Assembly: GCF_030818935.1 (NCBI RefSeq)
Contig: NZ_JAUTBD010000001.1
Span: forward strand, 1,798,001-1,862,000
Length of the DNA stretch: 64,000 nt
Source: Microbacterium sp. SORGH_AS_1204
GTDB taxonomy: Bacteria > Actinomycetota > Actinomycetes > Actinomycetales > Microbacteriaceae
Direction of reading: 5' to 3'
Part shown: positions 36,041 through 47,548 of the stretch, piece after piece
How the letters are laid out: every line of letters starts with the position of its first letter
How positions within the stretch are numbered: the first letter of the stretch is position 1
Notes under the pieces: generated by a model
The model's input: only the letters and a program-made list of their open reading frames with translations
Databases searched by the model: none
Told to the model about the DNA's origin: nothing
Made by a program: the position numbers and the translations under genes

Positions 36041-36519
36041 GCGAACGCATCGTCGTGCTCGAGATCAGCGGCCTCGAAGCACTCCATCTCGCCGGCATCG
36101 TCGGCCAGTTCCGCGACCTGCTCACCGCGTCGCGGTCGACCGACGACCCCGCCGTGGCGCGTCTCACGCCCGACGCCTACCCCGACGACGACTCGGCGAG
36201 CCGTGAGTTCCGACGTCTCACCGGCGGCGATCTGTTGGAGCGACGAGGACAGGATGCCGAGACGGTGCTGCGCACGCTCGGGATCGACGGTGCCGACCTG
36301 GATCCGGCGAGCGACCCCGACGCCACGATCGCCGTCGCCCTCGGCGAAAGCGAGGCCCAGGCCTGGATGCGGACGCTCTCGGCGGTGCGACTCGTGCTCG
36401 CCACGCGGCTCGGCATCCAGACGGAAGACGACCACGAGCCGGACGATCCGCGTTTCGGCGTCTACGACTGGATCGGCTACCGTCTCGACGGACTCATCAC
36501 GGCACTCGACCGCACCTGA
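36037..36519 (+). CDS. DUF2017 family protein (AosR-like)
   Basis: 160 residues, helical, with EALHLAGIVGQFRDLL, FRRLTGGDLLERRGQDAETVLRTLG and WMRTLSAVRLVLATRLGI. The family is next to clpS throughout actinobacteria. The mycobacterial member AosR has been reported as an oxidative-stress regulator. No catalytic motif is visible. GTG start overlapping the clpS stop (GTGA). Confidence 0.85.
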   Translation: MSERIVVLEISGLEALHLAGIVGQFRDLLTASRSTDDPAVARLTPDAYPDDDSASREFRRLTGGDLLERRGQDAETVLRTLGIDGADLDPASDPDATIAVALGESEAQAWMRTLSAVRLVLATRLGIQTEDDHEPDDPRFGVYDWIGYRLDGLITALDRT

Positions 36520-36528
36520 GCACGCCCG

Positions 36529-37122
36529 TCACGGGATGCCGACGACCACCGTCGCAAGCGATGCGGGGTCGTGCGCGTCGATGTGCGCCTCTTCCTGGCG
36601 TGCCCACCGGTCCCAGTGCGGACGATACGTGTCGCCGTCGCGATCAAGGGCACGGGTGCGCCGTGACGACGTCGGCGCATCCACCCACACCGAGACGTCG
36701 GCCAGCCGGGCCACCTCGGGGGTCAGCAGCCCGGCGCCCTCGACGAGCAGTGGAAGTGACGGGTCGACTGCGTGCGCCTCGGCGCGCGCGCCCTCGTCCC
36801 AATCCCACCGCTGCCAGACGCCGATGAGGCCGCGGGCGTGAGGGCGGAGAATCATCTCGCACGCGTATGCCGCACCGTCGGCGAGTCCGTCCCAGCCCGG
36901 GTAGACGTCGTCGAGGGCCACGAGCTGCACGCGGCCCGAGCCCGGCCACTGCGCCACGAGGCGCCGGGCGAGCGAGCTCTTCCCGGCGCCGCTGCGCCCG
37001 TCGAGCACGACGACGGGATTGGGAGCCGTGACCGCGATGATGCGCTCCGCCACCGCGGCGACCGCCGCGGTGAGCGCATCGTCGACGGCGTCGGCGTTAC
37101 TTCTTGAGGGCGCGGATGACAC
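36529..37122 (-). CDS. Nucleoside/nucleotide kinase-like P-loop protein
   Basis: About 197 residues. P-loop GRSGAGKSSLARRL near residue 51, then VALDDVYPGWDGLADGA, RWDWDEGARAEAHAV and LLVEGAGLLTP, the layout of the uridine kinase/phosphoribulokinase family. The substrate is unknown; nucleoside or pantothenate-like substrates are possible. The start is uncertain: the GTG at 37122 makes a 26-nt overlap with the next gene, and no closer ATG or GTG is in frame. It converges with the ClpS operon. Confidence 0.75.
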   Translation of the reverse strand: MSSAPSRSNADAVDDALTAAVAAVAERIIAVTAPNPVVVLDGRSGAGKSSLARRLVAQWPGSGRVQLVALDDVYPGWDGLADGAAYACEMILRPHARGLIGVWQRWDWDEGARAEAHAVDPSLPLLVEGAGLLTPEVARLADVSVWVDAPTSSRRTRALDRDGDTYRPHWDRWARQEEAHIDAHDPASLATVVVGIP

Positions 37123-37417
37123 GGCTGAGCGCGCGACCGGCGACCCACGCGAACGGGATGCCGACGGCGAGCAGCGACACGAGGTTCGGGTCGAAACGCA
37201 GGTCGTCGCCGCGGCGGATGTACGCGCCGAGCGGCAGCGTGTATCCACCGCCGCCGCCTCCGCCGTTGCCCTGCTCGTCGGAACCGCCGCCGTACCCGGC
37301 CCAGACGAGGGCGACGGGGACGATGCGCACGCCGTCGACGTCCTGCTGCTCGCCGTAGGCGGCGGTGACGCCGAACTGAGTGGACTGCTTGCCGAGTTCG
37401 AGTGCGATGTTGGGCAT
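37097..37417 (-). CDS. GerW/YtfJ-like small protein with Gly-rich segment
   Basis: 106 residues. The order GKQSTQFGVTAAYGEQQDVDGVRIVPVALVW, then a GGGSDEQGNGGGGGGGY tract, then PLGAYIRRGDDLRFDPN resembles the GerW sporulation-protein family, although this lineage does not form endospores. A hydrophobic segment (LVSLLAVGIPFAWVAG) and a basic C-terminus may anchor it to the membrane. TACGGT lies 6 nt before the ATG. Confidence 0.55.
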   Translation of the reverse strand: MPNIALELGKQSTQFGVTAAYGEQQDVDGVRIVPVALVWAGYGGGSDEQGNGGGGGGGYTLPLGAYIRRGDDLRFDPNLVSLLAVGIPFAWVAGRALSRVIRALKK

Positions 37418-37423
37418 GTCCCC

Positions 37424-37429
37424 ACCGTA
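37424..37429 (-). promoter_or_regulatory. -10 box TACGGT, leaderless GerW-like gene
   Basis: Six nt before the ATG at 37417. Confidence 0.5.
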
Positions 37430-37471
37430 GCGGCGCCGCCCCGCAATCGGTGAGGGTGTTGCGTCCTGTCT

Positions 37472-37490
37472 CGGCGCGTGCGACGCGCCG
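37472..37490 (-). terminator. Hairpin downstream of dinB
   Basis: CGGCGCGT (37472-37479) pairs with ACGCGCCG (37483-37490) around a 3-nt loop, 7 bp after the dinB stop. Confidence 0.5.
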
Positions 37491-37496
37491 CGGGCA

Positions 37497-38762
37497 TCAG
37501 TGGTCGTATGACGGCCGCGGGTTCGTCGGCAACGCTCCCCCGCCCCGCGACGGACCGAGAAGCGACCCGCGGGTGACCGCCCCGCGCCCGAACCGCGCCG
37601 TCGCACCGTCGAGCGCGCCCTCGACCCGTCGCCACTCGGCGTCGTCGTCCCACAGGGTCGCCGCCATCGCCGCCGGCTTCAGCTTCTCACCGCGTACGCC
37701 GACGAGCCGCACCGCCTGGCGCCGGTCGATCGAGTCGAACAGCTCGATGGCCGCGTCGCCGATCCGCTGACCGACCGAAGTCGGCTCGGGAAGGGTGCGG
37801 GACCGACTCAACGTCGTGAAGTCGGAGAACCGCACCTTGATCGAGATCGTCGACGCCTCGTACTGCTGCGCGCGCAACCGCGCGCCCACGCGATCTGCGA
37901 GACGCCGCAGCTCCACGTGCAGGGTGCGCGTGTCGGAGATGTCGGCGTGGAACGTCTCTTCGTGACCGACGCTCTTCTCGGCGCGGCCGGTGTGCACCTC
38001 TCGCGCGTCGATCCCCCGCGAGAGGTGCCAGATGCGCTCCCCCATCGCCGCTCCGAGCACCTGGTCGAGCGCGTGCCGGGGCGTGTCGAGGATGTCGGAC
38101 ACGAACCGGATGCCACGGGACTCCAGTGCTTCGGCCGCCTTCGGCCCGACGCCCCAGAGCGCGCGCACGGAGCGGGGCCGGAGGAAGGCCTCGGTGTCGG
38201 CTGCGGCCACGATGAGGAGCCCGTCGGGCTTGGAGATCGTCGAGGCCATCTTGGCGACGTGCTTCGTCGCCGCGACCCCGATGCTGCATGTCAGCCCGGT
38301 CTCGGCCTTCACCCGCGCCCGCAGGTCGCGCGCGATGGTTCCGGGACTCCCCCACAGCCGACGCGCGCCCCGCACGTCGAGGAACGCCTCGTCGATCGAG
38401 AGGGGTTCGACCAGGGGCGTGACGTCGTGGAAGATGGCCATGACCTGCCGCGACATCTCGGTGTAGCGGTGGTACGGCGGGTTGACGACGATCGCCGTCG
38501 GGCACAGGCGCAGCGCGATCGACACCGGCATGGCGGATTTCACCCCGTAACGCCGCGCCTCGTACGAGGCGCTCGAGACCACCCCGCGCCCCTCGGATCC
38601 GCCGATGATGAGGGGCTTGCCCGCCAGCGACGGATCGTCGAGCACGGCGACCGACGCGAAGAAGGCATCCATGTCGACGTGAAGGATGCCGGTGCCGGTG
38701 TCATCGGCATCGGGGCGCGAGACGATGCGCCCCGTACCGTCTCCGCGTCCCATGGCATCCAT
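37497..38762 (-). CDS. dinB: DNA polymerase IV (Y-family translesion polymerase)
   Basis: Error-prone polymerase that bypasses lesions. 421 residues with LHVDMDAFFASVA (catalytic Asp), the SIDEAFLDV block with the acidic pair, GVAATKHVAKMAS and the helix-hairpin-helix VGPKAAEALESRGI. The C-terminal little-finger domain is present, but no QLxLF clamp-binding motif is evident in the last residues (PSYDH). GGGGGAG is 5 nt before the ATG at 38762. Confidence 0.93.
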   Translation of the reverse strand: MDAMGRGDGTGRIVSRPDADDTGTGILHVDMDAFFASVAVLDDPSLAGKPLIIGGSEGRGVVSSASYEARRYGVKSAMPVSIALRLCPTAIVVNPPYHRYTEMSRQVMAIFHDVTPLVEPLSIDEAFLDVRGARRLWGSPGTIARDLRARVKAETGLTCSIGVAATKHVAKMASTISKPDGLLIVAAADTEAFLRPRSVRALWGVGPKAAEALESRGIRFVSDILDTPRHALDQVLGAAMGERIWHLSRGIDAREVHTGRAEKSVGHEETFHADISDTRTLHVELRRLADRVGARLRAQQYEASTISIKVRFSDFTTLSRSRTLPEPTSVGQRIGDAAIELFDSIDRRQAVRLVGVRGEKLKPAAMAATLWDDDAEWRRVEGALDGATARFGRGAVTRGSLLGPSRGGGALPTNPRPSYDH

Positions 38763-38920
38763 TCTCCCCCGCACCTCCGACATCGGGCCGGACGCCCGGA
38801 GCCTGTCGGGCCCAGGACCCCGCAGCCCACCCCGGCGTGTGACGATCCCGGCGCTTCGCGCGAACTCCGCCGGACGCCCATCGAGCCGTCCGAGGTGGCG
38901 TTCGTGCACGCCGCGGCGCC

Positions 38921-39035
38921 GCGCGAGGGGGACGTGCGCGGCGCGAGGGGGCGTACGCGGCGCGAGGGGGCGTACGCGGCGCGAGGGGGCGTACGCGGCG
39001 CGAGGGGGCGTGCGCGGCGCGAGGGGGCGTGCATG
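38921..39035. repeat. 19-bp tandem repeat, six copies
   Basis: The unit GCGCGAGGGGGCGTACGCG recurs at 38941, 38960, 38979, 38998 and 39017, preceded by a 20-bp variant at 38921. Copies 1-3 of the exact series are identical and the last ones vary at one or two bases. There are no spacers. It lies in the 38763-39107 gap between dinB and gatB, which otherwise holds only a terminator. Confidence 0.95.
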
Positions 39036-39052
39036 GCGCACGGCGGGAACGA

Positions 39053-39102
39053 CGGATGCCACGACCCTAAGCCGCAGCGTGCGGCCGGGGTCGTGGCATC
39101 CG
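39053..39102 (-). terminator. Double-stem terminator of gatCAB operon
   Basis: The 15-bp stem CGGATGCCACGACCC/GGGTCGTGGCATCCG encloses a second stem GCCGCA/TGCGGC. Confidence 0.85.
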
Positions 39103-39107
39103 GTGCC

Positions 39108-40625
39108 TTACTGGGCGGCGGCGCGCTCCAGGACGAGCTCGCGCACGCGCGCGGCGTCGGCCTGACCCTTCATCGCCTTCATGACGGCGCCGATGACGGC
39201 GCCGGCGGCCTGCACCTTGCCGTCGCGGATCTTCGCGAGCACGTCGGGCTGCGCAGCGAGGGCCGTATCGATCGCGGCGATGAGCGCACCGTCGTCGGAC
39301 ACGACGGCGAGGCCGCGGGCGTCGACAACCTCTTGCGGGGTGCCCTCTCCGGCGATGACGCCCTCCAGCACCTGACGGGCGAGCTTGTCGGTGAGGGTGC
39401 CGGCGTCGACGAGCTGCTGCAGGGCGGCGACGTGCGCGGCCGACACGAGGTCGGCGGCATCCCGTTCCTGGGCGTTCGCGATGCGGGTGATCTCACCCGT
39501 CCACCACTTGCGCGCGGCGGCGGGCGCGGCACCGGCGGCCACCGTCTCGGCGACGGCGTCGAGCAGACCGCCGTTGGCCACGTCTTGGAACTCCAGGTCG
39601 GTGAAGCCCCACTCGGTCTTGAGGCGCCGACGACGAGCGGCGGGCGGCTCGGGCAGAGCCGCGCGCAGCTCCTCGATCAGCTCCGGCGCCGGAACGACCG
39701 GCAGCAGGTCGGGCTCGGGGAAGTAGCGGTAGTCGTCGGCATCGGATTTCGGACGACCCGGGGAGGTGCGCCCGGTGTCTTCGTGCCAGTGCCGCGTCTC
39801 CTGCGTGATGGTGCCGCCCTTGGCGAGGATCGCGGCCTGCCGCTGGATCTCGTAGCGCACCGCGCGCTCGACCGAGCGCATCGAGTTGACGTTCTTCGTC
39901 TCGGTGCGGGTGCCCAGCTTCTCCTGGCCGCGCGGGCGCAGGGAGACGTTCGCGTCGCAGCGCAGGTTGCCGCGCTCCAGACGCGCCTCGGAGATGCCCA
40001 GAGCGCGAACGATGTCGCGGATCGTCGCCACGTACGCCTTCGCCAGGTCGGGGGCCGCGTGCTCCGCACCGAAGATCGGCTTGGTGACGATCTCCACCAG
40101 CGGCACGCCCGCGCGGTTGTAGTCGACCAGCGAGTACTCGGCGCCCTGGATGCGACCGGTCGAGCCGCCCATGTGGGTGAGCTTGCCGGCATCCTCTTCC
40201 ATGTGCGCCCGCTCGATCGGCACGGTGACGATGGTGCCGTCGGCGAGCTCGACCTCGACCGAGCCCTCGAACGCGATCGGCTCGTCGTACTGCGAGATCT
40301 GGTAGTTCTTGCCCAGGTCGGGGTAGAAGTAGTTCTTCCGCGCGAACCGGCTCGACGGCGCGATCGAGCAGCCGAGGGCGAGGCCCAGGCTGATGGAGGA
40401 GCGGATGGCCTCCTGATTCACCACGGGAAGAGCCCCGGGAAGGCCCATGTCGACGGGGGCGACGAGCGTATTGGGCTCGGCGCCGTGGTTCGCCTCGTTG
40501 GCCGGGTTGGGCGCCGACGAGAACATCTTGGTGGCGGTGTTCAACTCGACGTGCACCTCGAAGCCGAGCACGGGCTCGAACCGCTCGAGTGCCTCGTCGA
40601 AGTCCATGAGTGCGTCTTTCGCCAT
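39108..40625 (-). CDS. gatB: Asp-tRNA(Asn)/Glu-tRNA(Gln) amidotransferase subunit B
   Basis: Kinase and tRNA-binding subunit of the GatCAB complex that makes Gln-tRNA or Asn-tRNA. The 505-residue product has [43 protein letters not shown], the glutamyl-phosphate site [23 protein letters not shown] and a C-terminal YqeY/tail domain. The ATG overlaps the gatA stop by one base (TGATG). Confidence 0.97.
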   Translation of the reverse strand: MAKDALMDFDEALERFEPVLGFEVHVELNTATKMFSSAPNPANEANHGAEPNTLVAPVDMGLPGALPVVNQEAIRSSISLGLALGCSIAPSSRFARKNYFYPDLGKNYQISQYDEPIAFEGSVEVELADGTIVTVPIERAHMEEDAGKLTHMGGSTGRIQGAEYSLVDYNRAGVPLVEIVTKPIFGAEHAAPDLAKAYVATIRDIVRALGISEARLERGNLRCDANVSLRPRGQEKLGTRTETKNVNSMRSVERAVRYEIQRQAAILAKGGTITQETRHWHEDTGRTSPGRPKSDADDYRYFPEPDLLPVVPAPELIEELRAALPEPPAARRRRLKTEWGFTDLEFQDVANGGLLDAVAETVAAGAAPAAARKWWTGEITRIANAQERDAADLVSAAHVAALQQLVDAGTLTDKLARQVLEGVIAGEGTPQEVVDARGLAVVSDDGALIAAIDTALAAQPDVLAKIRDGKVQAAGAVIGAVMKAMKGQADAARVRELVLERAAAQ

Positions 40626-42145
40626 CAGAGCGACGCTCCATTCGTCAGAGAGGGGGCCTTGTCGAGCAGCGGTCCACCCCACTGGTCGATGAGCAGCGCC
40701 TCCAGCGCGGCGCCGACACGGTAGAGGCGCGCGTCTTCACGGGCGGGCGCCAGGAACTGGATGCCGACGGGCAGGCCGTCTTCGTCGGCCAGGCCGCTCG
40801 GGATCGAGATCCCGGGGACGCCGGCGAGATTGGCGGGGATGGTGGTGATGTCGTTGAGGTACATCTGCAGCGGGTCGTCGATCTTCTCGCCCAACCGGAA
40901 CGCCGTGGTCGGCGCCGAGGGCGTCGCGATGACGTCGACCTGCGCGAAGGCGGCGCCGAAGTCCTGCTGGATGAGGGTGCGCACCTTCTGCGCGCTGCCG
41001 TAGTACGCGTCGTAGTACCCGGCCGACAGGGCGTACGTGCCGAGGATGATGCGACGCTTGACCTCGGGACCGAAGCCGGCATCGCGCGTGGCGGCCATGA
41101 CGTTCTCGACGGTGGCCGCGCCCTGCGGGTTCACACGGAGGCCGAAGCGCACCGAGTCGAACTTGGCGAGGTTGCTCGACGCCTCGGCCGGGAGGATGAG
41201 GTAGTACGCGGCGACGCCGTACTCGAAGTGCGGGGCGCTGATCTCGACGATCTCGGCCCCCTGCGCCTCCATGGCGGCGAGGGCCGCCCGGAACGAGGCG
41301 GTCACGCCCGCCTGGAAGCCGGTGCCGTCGAGCTCGCGCACGACGCCGACCTTCAGTCCCTTGAGCACCTGACCGGTGGCACCCTCGCGGGCGGCGGCGG
41401 CGAACGACGGCCACGCGTCGGCGAGCGACGTGGAGTCGTTGGGGTCGTGCCCGCCGATGACGTCGTGGAGCAGCCCCGCGTCGAGGACGGTTCGGGTGAC
41501 CGGGCCGACCTGATCGAGGCTGGATGCCAAGGCGATCGCGCCATAGCGACTGACACCGCCGTAGGTGGGTTTGATGCCGACCGTGCCCGTGACGTGCGCC
41601 GGCTGGCGGATCGAGCCGCCGGTGTCGGAGCCGAGGGCGAGCGGCGCCTCGAAGGCGGCGACGGCCGCGGCGGAGCCACCGCCCGATCCGCCCGGGATGC
41701 GGTCGAGGTCCCAGGGGTTGCGGGTCGGCCCGTACGCCGAGAACTCGGTCGAGGAGCCCATGGCGAATTCGTCCATGTTGGTCTTGCCGAGCGGCACGAG
41801 GCCTGCGGCGCGCGAGCGCGCGACGACCGTGGCGTCGTACGGCGACATGTAGCCCTCGAGGATCTTCGATCCGCTGGTGGAGGGCATGTCGGTCGTGACG
41901 AGCACGTCTTTGACCGCGAGCGGCACGCCGGCCAGCTCGTGCAACTGCTCGCCGGCGGCGCGGCGACGGTCGATGTCGGCCGCGACGTCGAGAGCGTGGT
42001 CACTGACGTGCAGGAAGGCGTGCACGTCGCCGTCGACGGCGGCGATGCGGTCGAGGTGCGCCTGCGTCGCCTCGACGCTGGAGATCTCGGATGCCGACAG
42101 CTTCGCGGCCAGCTCGGCCGCGGTCAGACGCGTGAGGTCGCTCAC
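40625..42145 (-). CDS. gatA: Asp-tRNA(Asn)/Glu-tRNA(Gln) amidotransferase subunit A
   Basis: Glutaminase subunit that produces ammonia for transamidation. The 506-residue product has the amidase signature with the catalytic triad Lys79, Ser154 (GGSGGGS) and Ser178 (DTGGS), the same numbering as the Staphylococcus aureus enzyme. GTG start overlaps the gatC stop by 4 nt (GTGA). Confidence 0.97.
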   Translation of the reverse strand: MSDLTRLTAAELAAKLSASEISSVEATQAHLDRIAAVDGDVHAFLHVSDHALDVAADIDRRRAAGEQLHELAGVPLAVKDVLVTTDMPSTSGSKILEGYMSPYDATVVARSRAAGLVPLGKTNMDEFAMGSSTEFSAYGPTRNPWDLDRIPGGSGGGSAAAVAAFEAPLALGSDTGGSIRQPAHVTGTVGIKPTYGGVSRYGAIALASSLDQVGPVTRTVLDAGLLHDVIGGHDPNDSTSLADAWPSFAAAAREGATGQVLKGLKVGVVRELDGTGFQAGVTASFRAALAAMEAQGAEIVEISAPHFEYGVAAYYLILPAEASSNLAKFDSVRFGLRVNPQGAATVENVMAATRDAGFGPEVKRRIILGTYALSAGYYDAYYGSAQKVRTLIQQDFGAAFAQVDVIATPSAPTTAFRLGEKIDDPLQMYLNDITTIPANLAGVPGISIPSGLADEDGLPVGIQFLAPAREDARLYRVGAALEALLIDQWGGPLLDKAPSLTNGASL

Positions 42146-42441
42146 TGTTCCTCCCCCAGGATCGCGGTGACCCGGAACCGGCCGTCGGCCTGATCGGGCG
42201 CGTTCTGCAGCACCTGCTCGCGCGTGAGCTGCTGCTGCACGACGTCGGGGCGGAAGACGTTCTCGAGCGGGATCGGGTGGCTCGTCGCGACGACCTCAGG
42301 GGTCGCCACCTCGGACACCTTCGCGATGTTGTCGACGATGGCATCCAGCTGGCCGGTGAGGCTGTGGATCTCCTCGTCGCTCAACTGGATCCGGGCGAGC
42401 ACACCGAGATGGCGCACGAGATCAGGAGTGATTTCAGACAC
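42142..42441 (-). CDS. gatC: Asp-tRNA(Asn)/Glu-tRNA(Gln) amidotransferase subunit C
   Basis: 99-residue chaperone subunit that tethers GatA to Gat[17 protein letters not shown] and the C-terminal [19 protein letters not shown] are the family blocks. It is the first gene of gatC-gatA-gatB, with a GTG start and TAGAAT 6 nt upstream. Confidence 0.95.
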   Translation of the reverse strand: MSEITPDLVRHLGVLARIQLSDEEIHSLTGQLDAIVDNIAKVSEVATPEVVATSHPIPLENVFRPDVVQQQLTREQVLQNAPDQADGRFRVTAILGEEQ

Positions 42442-42447
42442 TCGTCG

Positions 42448-42453
42448 ATTCTA
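42448..42453 (-). promoter_or_regulatory. -10 box TAGAAT, leaderless gatCAB operon
   Basis: Six nt before the GTG at 42441; the closest match to the TATAAT consensus among the leaderless boxes. Confidence 0.6.
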
Positions 42454-42544
42454 GTTCGCGAGCCGTCGCCGCTTCGGACGGGACGAGACGAGCGGGGCGC
42501 GCAAGGGGTGTGGACAAGCCCGGCGGTGTCGAAACGGCACGCCC

Positions 42545-42550
42545 TAGGCT
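42545..42550 (+). promoter_or_regulatory. -10 box TAGGCT, leaderless acyl-CoA ligase
   Basis: Six nt before the GTG at 42557. Confidence 0.55.
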
Positions 42551-42556
42551 GGCGGG

Positions 42557-44236
42557 GTGACGAGCTTCGACCCGCCTCGACCCTGGACCTCGAGCTACGC
42601 CGCGGGGGTCCCCGCCGATCTGGAGCCCCAGAGCGGTTCGCTCATCGATATCGTCGACGCCTCGGTGCGCGACTATCCCGACGCTCCCGCCCTCCAGTTC
42701 TTCGGGCGCGAGACCTCCTACGCCGAGCTGTCGGATCAGATCGCTCGCGCCGCTGCCGCGCTGCAGGCGCGCGGCGTGCGGGCCGGAGACCCCGTCGCCA
42801 TCGTCCTGCCGAACTGTCCGCAACACATCGTCGCGTTCTACGCGGTGCTGCGGCTGGGCGCGATCGTCGTCGAGCACAACCCGCTGTACACCCCGCGGGA
42901 GCTGCGCAAACAATTCGAAGACCACGGCGCGAAACACGCGATCGTCTGGAGCAAAGTCGTGGCGACGGTGCAGGAGTTCCCGGCCGACCTGCGCGTGGAC
43001 ACCCTCGTGTCCGTCGACGTGACGCACGCGATGCCGTGGACGACGCGCCTCGCCCTGCGTCTGCCCGTGACGAAGGCGCGGGAGTCGCGTGCCGCCCTGC
43101 ACGCCAAGACGAAGGGCGCGATCGACTGGGACGACGTCGTCCGTCACGCGGCCCTCGACCCGTCGCACCCTCGGCCGGCGGCGGAAGACCTCGCCATCAT
43201 CCAGTACACGAGCGGAACGACCGGAACGCCGAAAGGCGCCATGCTGACGCACGCCAACCTGCTCGCCAACGCCGCGCAGGCGCGGGCGTGGGTACCGCAG
43301 ATCGTCCGTGGCGAGGGCTGCGTGGTGTACGCCGTGCTCCCGATGTTCCATGCCTACGGCCTCACCCTCTGTCTGACGTTCGCGATGTCGATGGGCGCGC
43401 GTCTGGTGCTCTTCCCGAAGTTCGATCCCGACCTCGTGCTCGCCGTGACGAAGAAGCACCCCGCGACCTTCCTGCCGCTCGTGCCGCCGATCGCCGACCG
43501 CCTGCTGAAGACCGCCCAGGAGCGCGGTGTGTCGCTCGCGGGCACCGACGTCGCCATCTCCGGTGCGATGGCCCTGCCGCACGATCTCGTCGTGCCCTTC
43601 GAGGAAGCCACCGGCGGGTATCTCGTCGAGGGCTACGGGCTGAGCGAGTGCTCCCCCGTCCTCATGGCGAATCCCGTGGCCGACAATCGCGTGGCGGGCA
43701 CAGTGGGCCTTCCCCTCCCCGGGACGGAGTGCCGGGTCGTCGACCCCGACGACCCGCACACCGACGTCGAGCGCGGCGAACTGCTCGTCCGCGGACCGCA
43801 GGTCTTCTGGGGCTATTACGGCAAACTGGAGGAGACGGCCGCCGTCTTCGTCGACGACTGGTTCCGCACCGGCGACATCGTCACGATCGACGAGGCCGGC
43901 TTCGTCCGCATCGTCGACCGCATCAAGGAACTCATCATCACCGGGGGCTTCAACGTCGCCCCGACCGAGGTGGAGAGCGTGCTGCGGCAACACCCGTCCG
44001 TCGCGGACGTCGCCGTCGTCGGACTTCCCGACGAGCACTCGGGTGAGCAGGTCGTGGCCGCCGTCGTGCCCGTCGACCCCGCGTCGTTCGACGCCGAAGC
44101 CGTGCGGGCGTTCGCGCGCGGCATCCTGACCCCGTACAAGGTGCCCAAGCGTCTCGAGGTGGTCGAAGACCTCCCGCGATCGCTCATCGGCAAGGTGCTC
44201 CGCCGGCAGGTGCGCGACCGACTGCTGTCGTCATGA
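42557..44236 (+). CDS. Long-chain fatty acid-CoA ligase (FadD-like)
   Basis: AMP-forming ligase that activates fatty acids for degradation or lipid synthesis. The 559-residue product has the P-loop YTSGTTGTPKGAML, the adenine motif YGLSECSPVL, WFRTGDI and the A10 lysine in LPRSLIGKVLRRQV. Length and motifs suit medium- or long-chain substrates. GTG start. It is divergent from gatC. Confidence 0.9.
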   Translation: MTSFDPPRPWTSSYAAGVPADLEPQSGSLIDIVDASVRDYPDAPALQFFGRETSYAELSDQIARAAAALQARGVRAGDPVAIVLPNCPQHIVAFYAVLRLGAIVVEHNPLYTPRELRKQFEDHGAKHAIVWSKVVATVQEFPADLRVDTLVSVDVTHAMPWTTRLALRLPVTKARESRAALHAKTKGAIDWDDVVRHAALDPSHPRPAAEDLAIIQYTSGTTGTPKGAMLTHANLLANAAQARAWVPQIVRGEGCVVYAVLPMFHAYGLTLCLTFAMSMGARLVLFPKFDPDLVLAVTKKHPATFLPLVPPIADRLLKTAQERGVSLAGTDVAISGAMALPHDLVVPFEEATGGYLVEGYGLSECSPVLMANPVADNRVAGTVGLPLPGTECRVVDPDDPHTDVERGELLVRGPQVFWGYYGKLEETAAVFVDDWFRTGDIVTIDEAGFVRIVDRIKELIITGGFNVAPTEVESVLRQHPSVADVAVVGLPDEHSGEQVVAAVVPVDPASFDAEAVRAFARGILTPYKVPKRLEVVEDLPRSLIGKVLRRQVRDRLLSS

Positions 44237-44329
44237 CACAACGGTCGGCCGGGAGACCCTGACGGACTCCCGCCACTCGCTACGGTGGACGTTCCGGCCC
44301 GACCAAGACCTCTGGGGGATCTCTTGACC

Positions 44330-44824
44330 ATGACTCGTGCGCCGTTCGCGCTCGCCACCGCCGCTGCCCTGCTCCTGCTCGCCGGATGCTCGGGGGGCAC
44401 CTCGACCACGACCGACGCGGCGCCCGCCGAGTCCGTCGCTCCGACGCCGGTCGCCTCGGCATCGGCCTCCTCGACGCCCGAGTCCGGCACCGACGCGACG
44501 GGACAGTCCAAGGTCGACGCCTGCCAGATCATCATCGCCTCGTTCAACGACGTCGTGTCGACCAGCCAGTCGATGGACTCGGCGGACCCCCAGGGCAATC
44601 TCACGCGGTTCCAGGAGCTCAGCGAGAAGGTGCAGGGTGACTTCGCGCAGATCACCCACGCCGACGTCGCACCGGCCGCGCAGAAGGCGAGCGCGCAACT
44701 CGACGAGTACGCCGCGTTCCTCGCGAGCGTCACGGCCGACCCCGGCAAGCTCGGCGAGCTCAGCACACAGGTCACGGCGCTGCAGCAGAGCTTCACCGAG
44801 GCCGGCACGGCCTGCCAGGGCTGA
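44330..44824 (+). CDS. Putative lipoprotein of unknown function
   Basis: 164 residues. The signal sequence ALATAAALLLLAGC has a lipobox (LAGC), followed by a Thr/Ser/Ala/Pro linker and a helical domain of about 110 residues (CQIIIASFNDVVSTSQSMDS... LSTQVTALQQSFTEAGTAC) that contains two cysteines, near its start and its end, which could form a disulphide. The family is not recognised. A GGGGGAT lies about 10 nt before the ATG. A -10 like TACGGT at about 44281 suggests a transcript with a leader. Confidence 0.75.
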   Translation: MTRAPFALATAAALLLLAGCSGGTSTTTDAAPAESVAPTPVASASASSTPESGTDATGQSKVDACQIIIASFNDVVSTSQSMDSADPQGNLTRFQELSEKVQGDFAQITHADVAPAAQKASAQLDEYAAFLASVTADPGKLGELSTQVTALQQSFTEAGTACQG

Positions 44825-44832
44825 CGACGAAC

Positions 44833-44956
44833 GAGGGGCAGGAGCGGAGGTCACTGCCCCCCGTCTGCGCGCAGGCGGGGGCGACACGGGCGGAAGCCAC
44901 TGCCCCCCGTCTGCGCGCAGGCCGAGGCGAGACAGGGCGCAAACCCCTGCCCCTCT
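44833..44956. repeat. Repeat element: 25-bp direct repeat inside 9-bp inverted ends
   Basis: The 25-bp block starting CACTGCCCCCCGTCTGCGCG occurs exactly at 44852-44876 and 44898-44922. The element is bounded by AGGGGCAGG (44833-44841) and its complement CCTGCCCCT (44948-44956). It lies between the lipoprotein and ligA, where I see no gene. Confidence 0.7.
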
Positions 44957-44996
44957 AATCGGCGCGGGCGTGGCCCGCACCGCGGCGCTGTCCGAC

Positions 44997-47465
<2,469 letters not shown>

Positions 47466-47471
47466 GAGACG

Positions 47472-47513
47472 GGGTCCGACATCGCCTGAGGGCCTTGCGA
47501 CCGTGTCGGACCC
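47472..47513 (-). terminator. Terminator of mnmA
   Basis: GGGTCCGACA (47472-47481) pairs with TGTCGGACCC (47504-47513). The hairpin also spans the likely -35 region of ligA. Confidence 0.7.
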
Positions 47514-47548
47514 GCCCCGACGGGCACCGCCACCTGAGAACGGAGAGC

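Noticed and set aside
38921..39035. Regularly repeated 19-bp units considered as a CRISPR array
   Set aside because: The units are back-to-back with no spacers and no cas genes are nearby; it is a plain tandem repeat.
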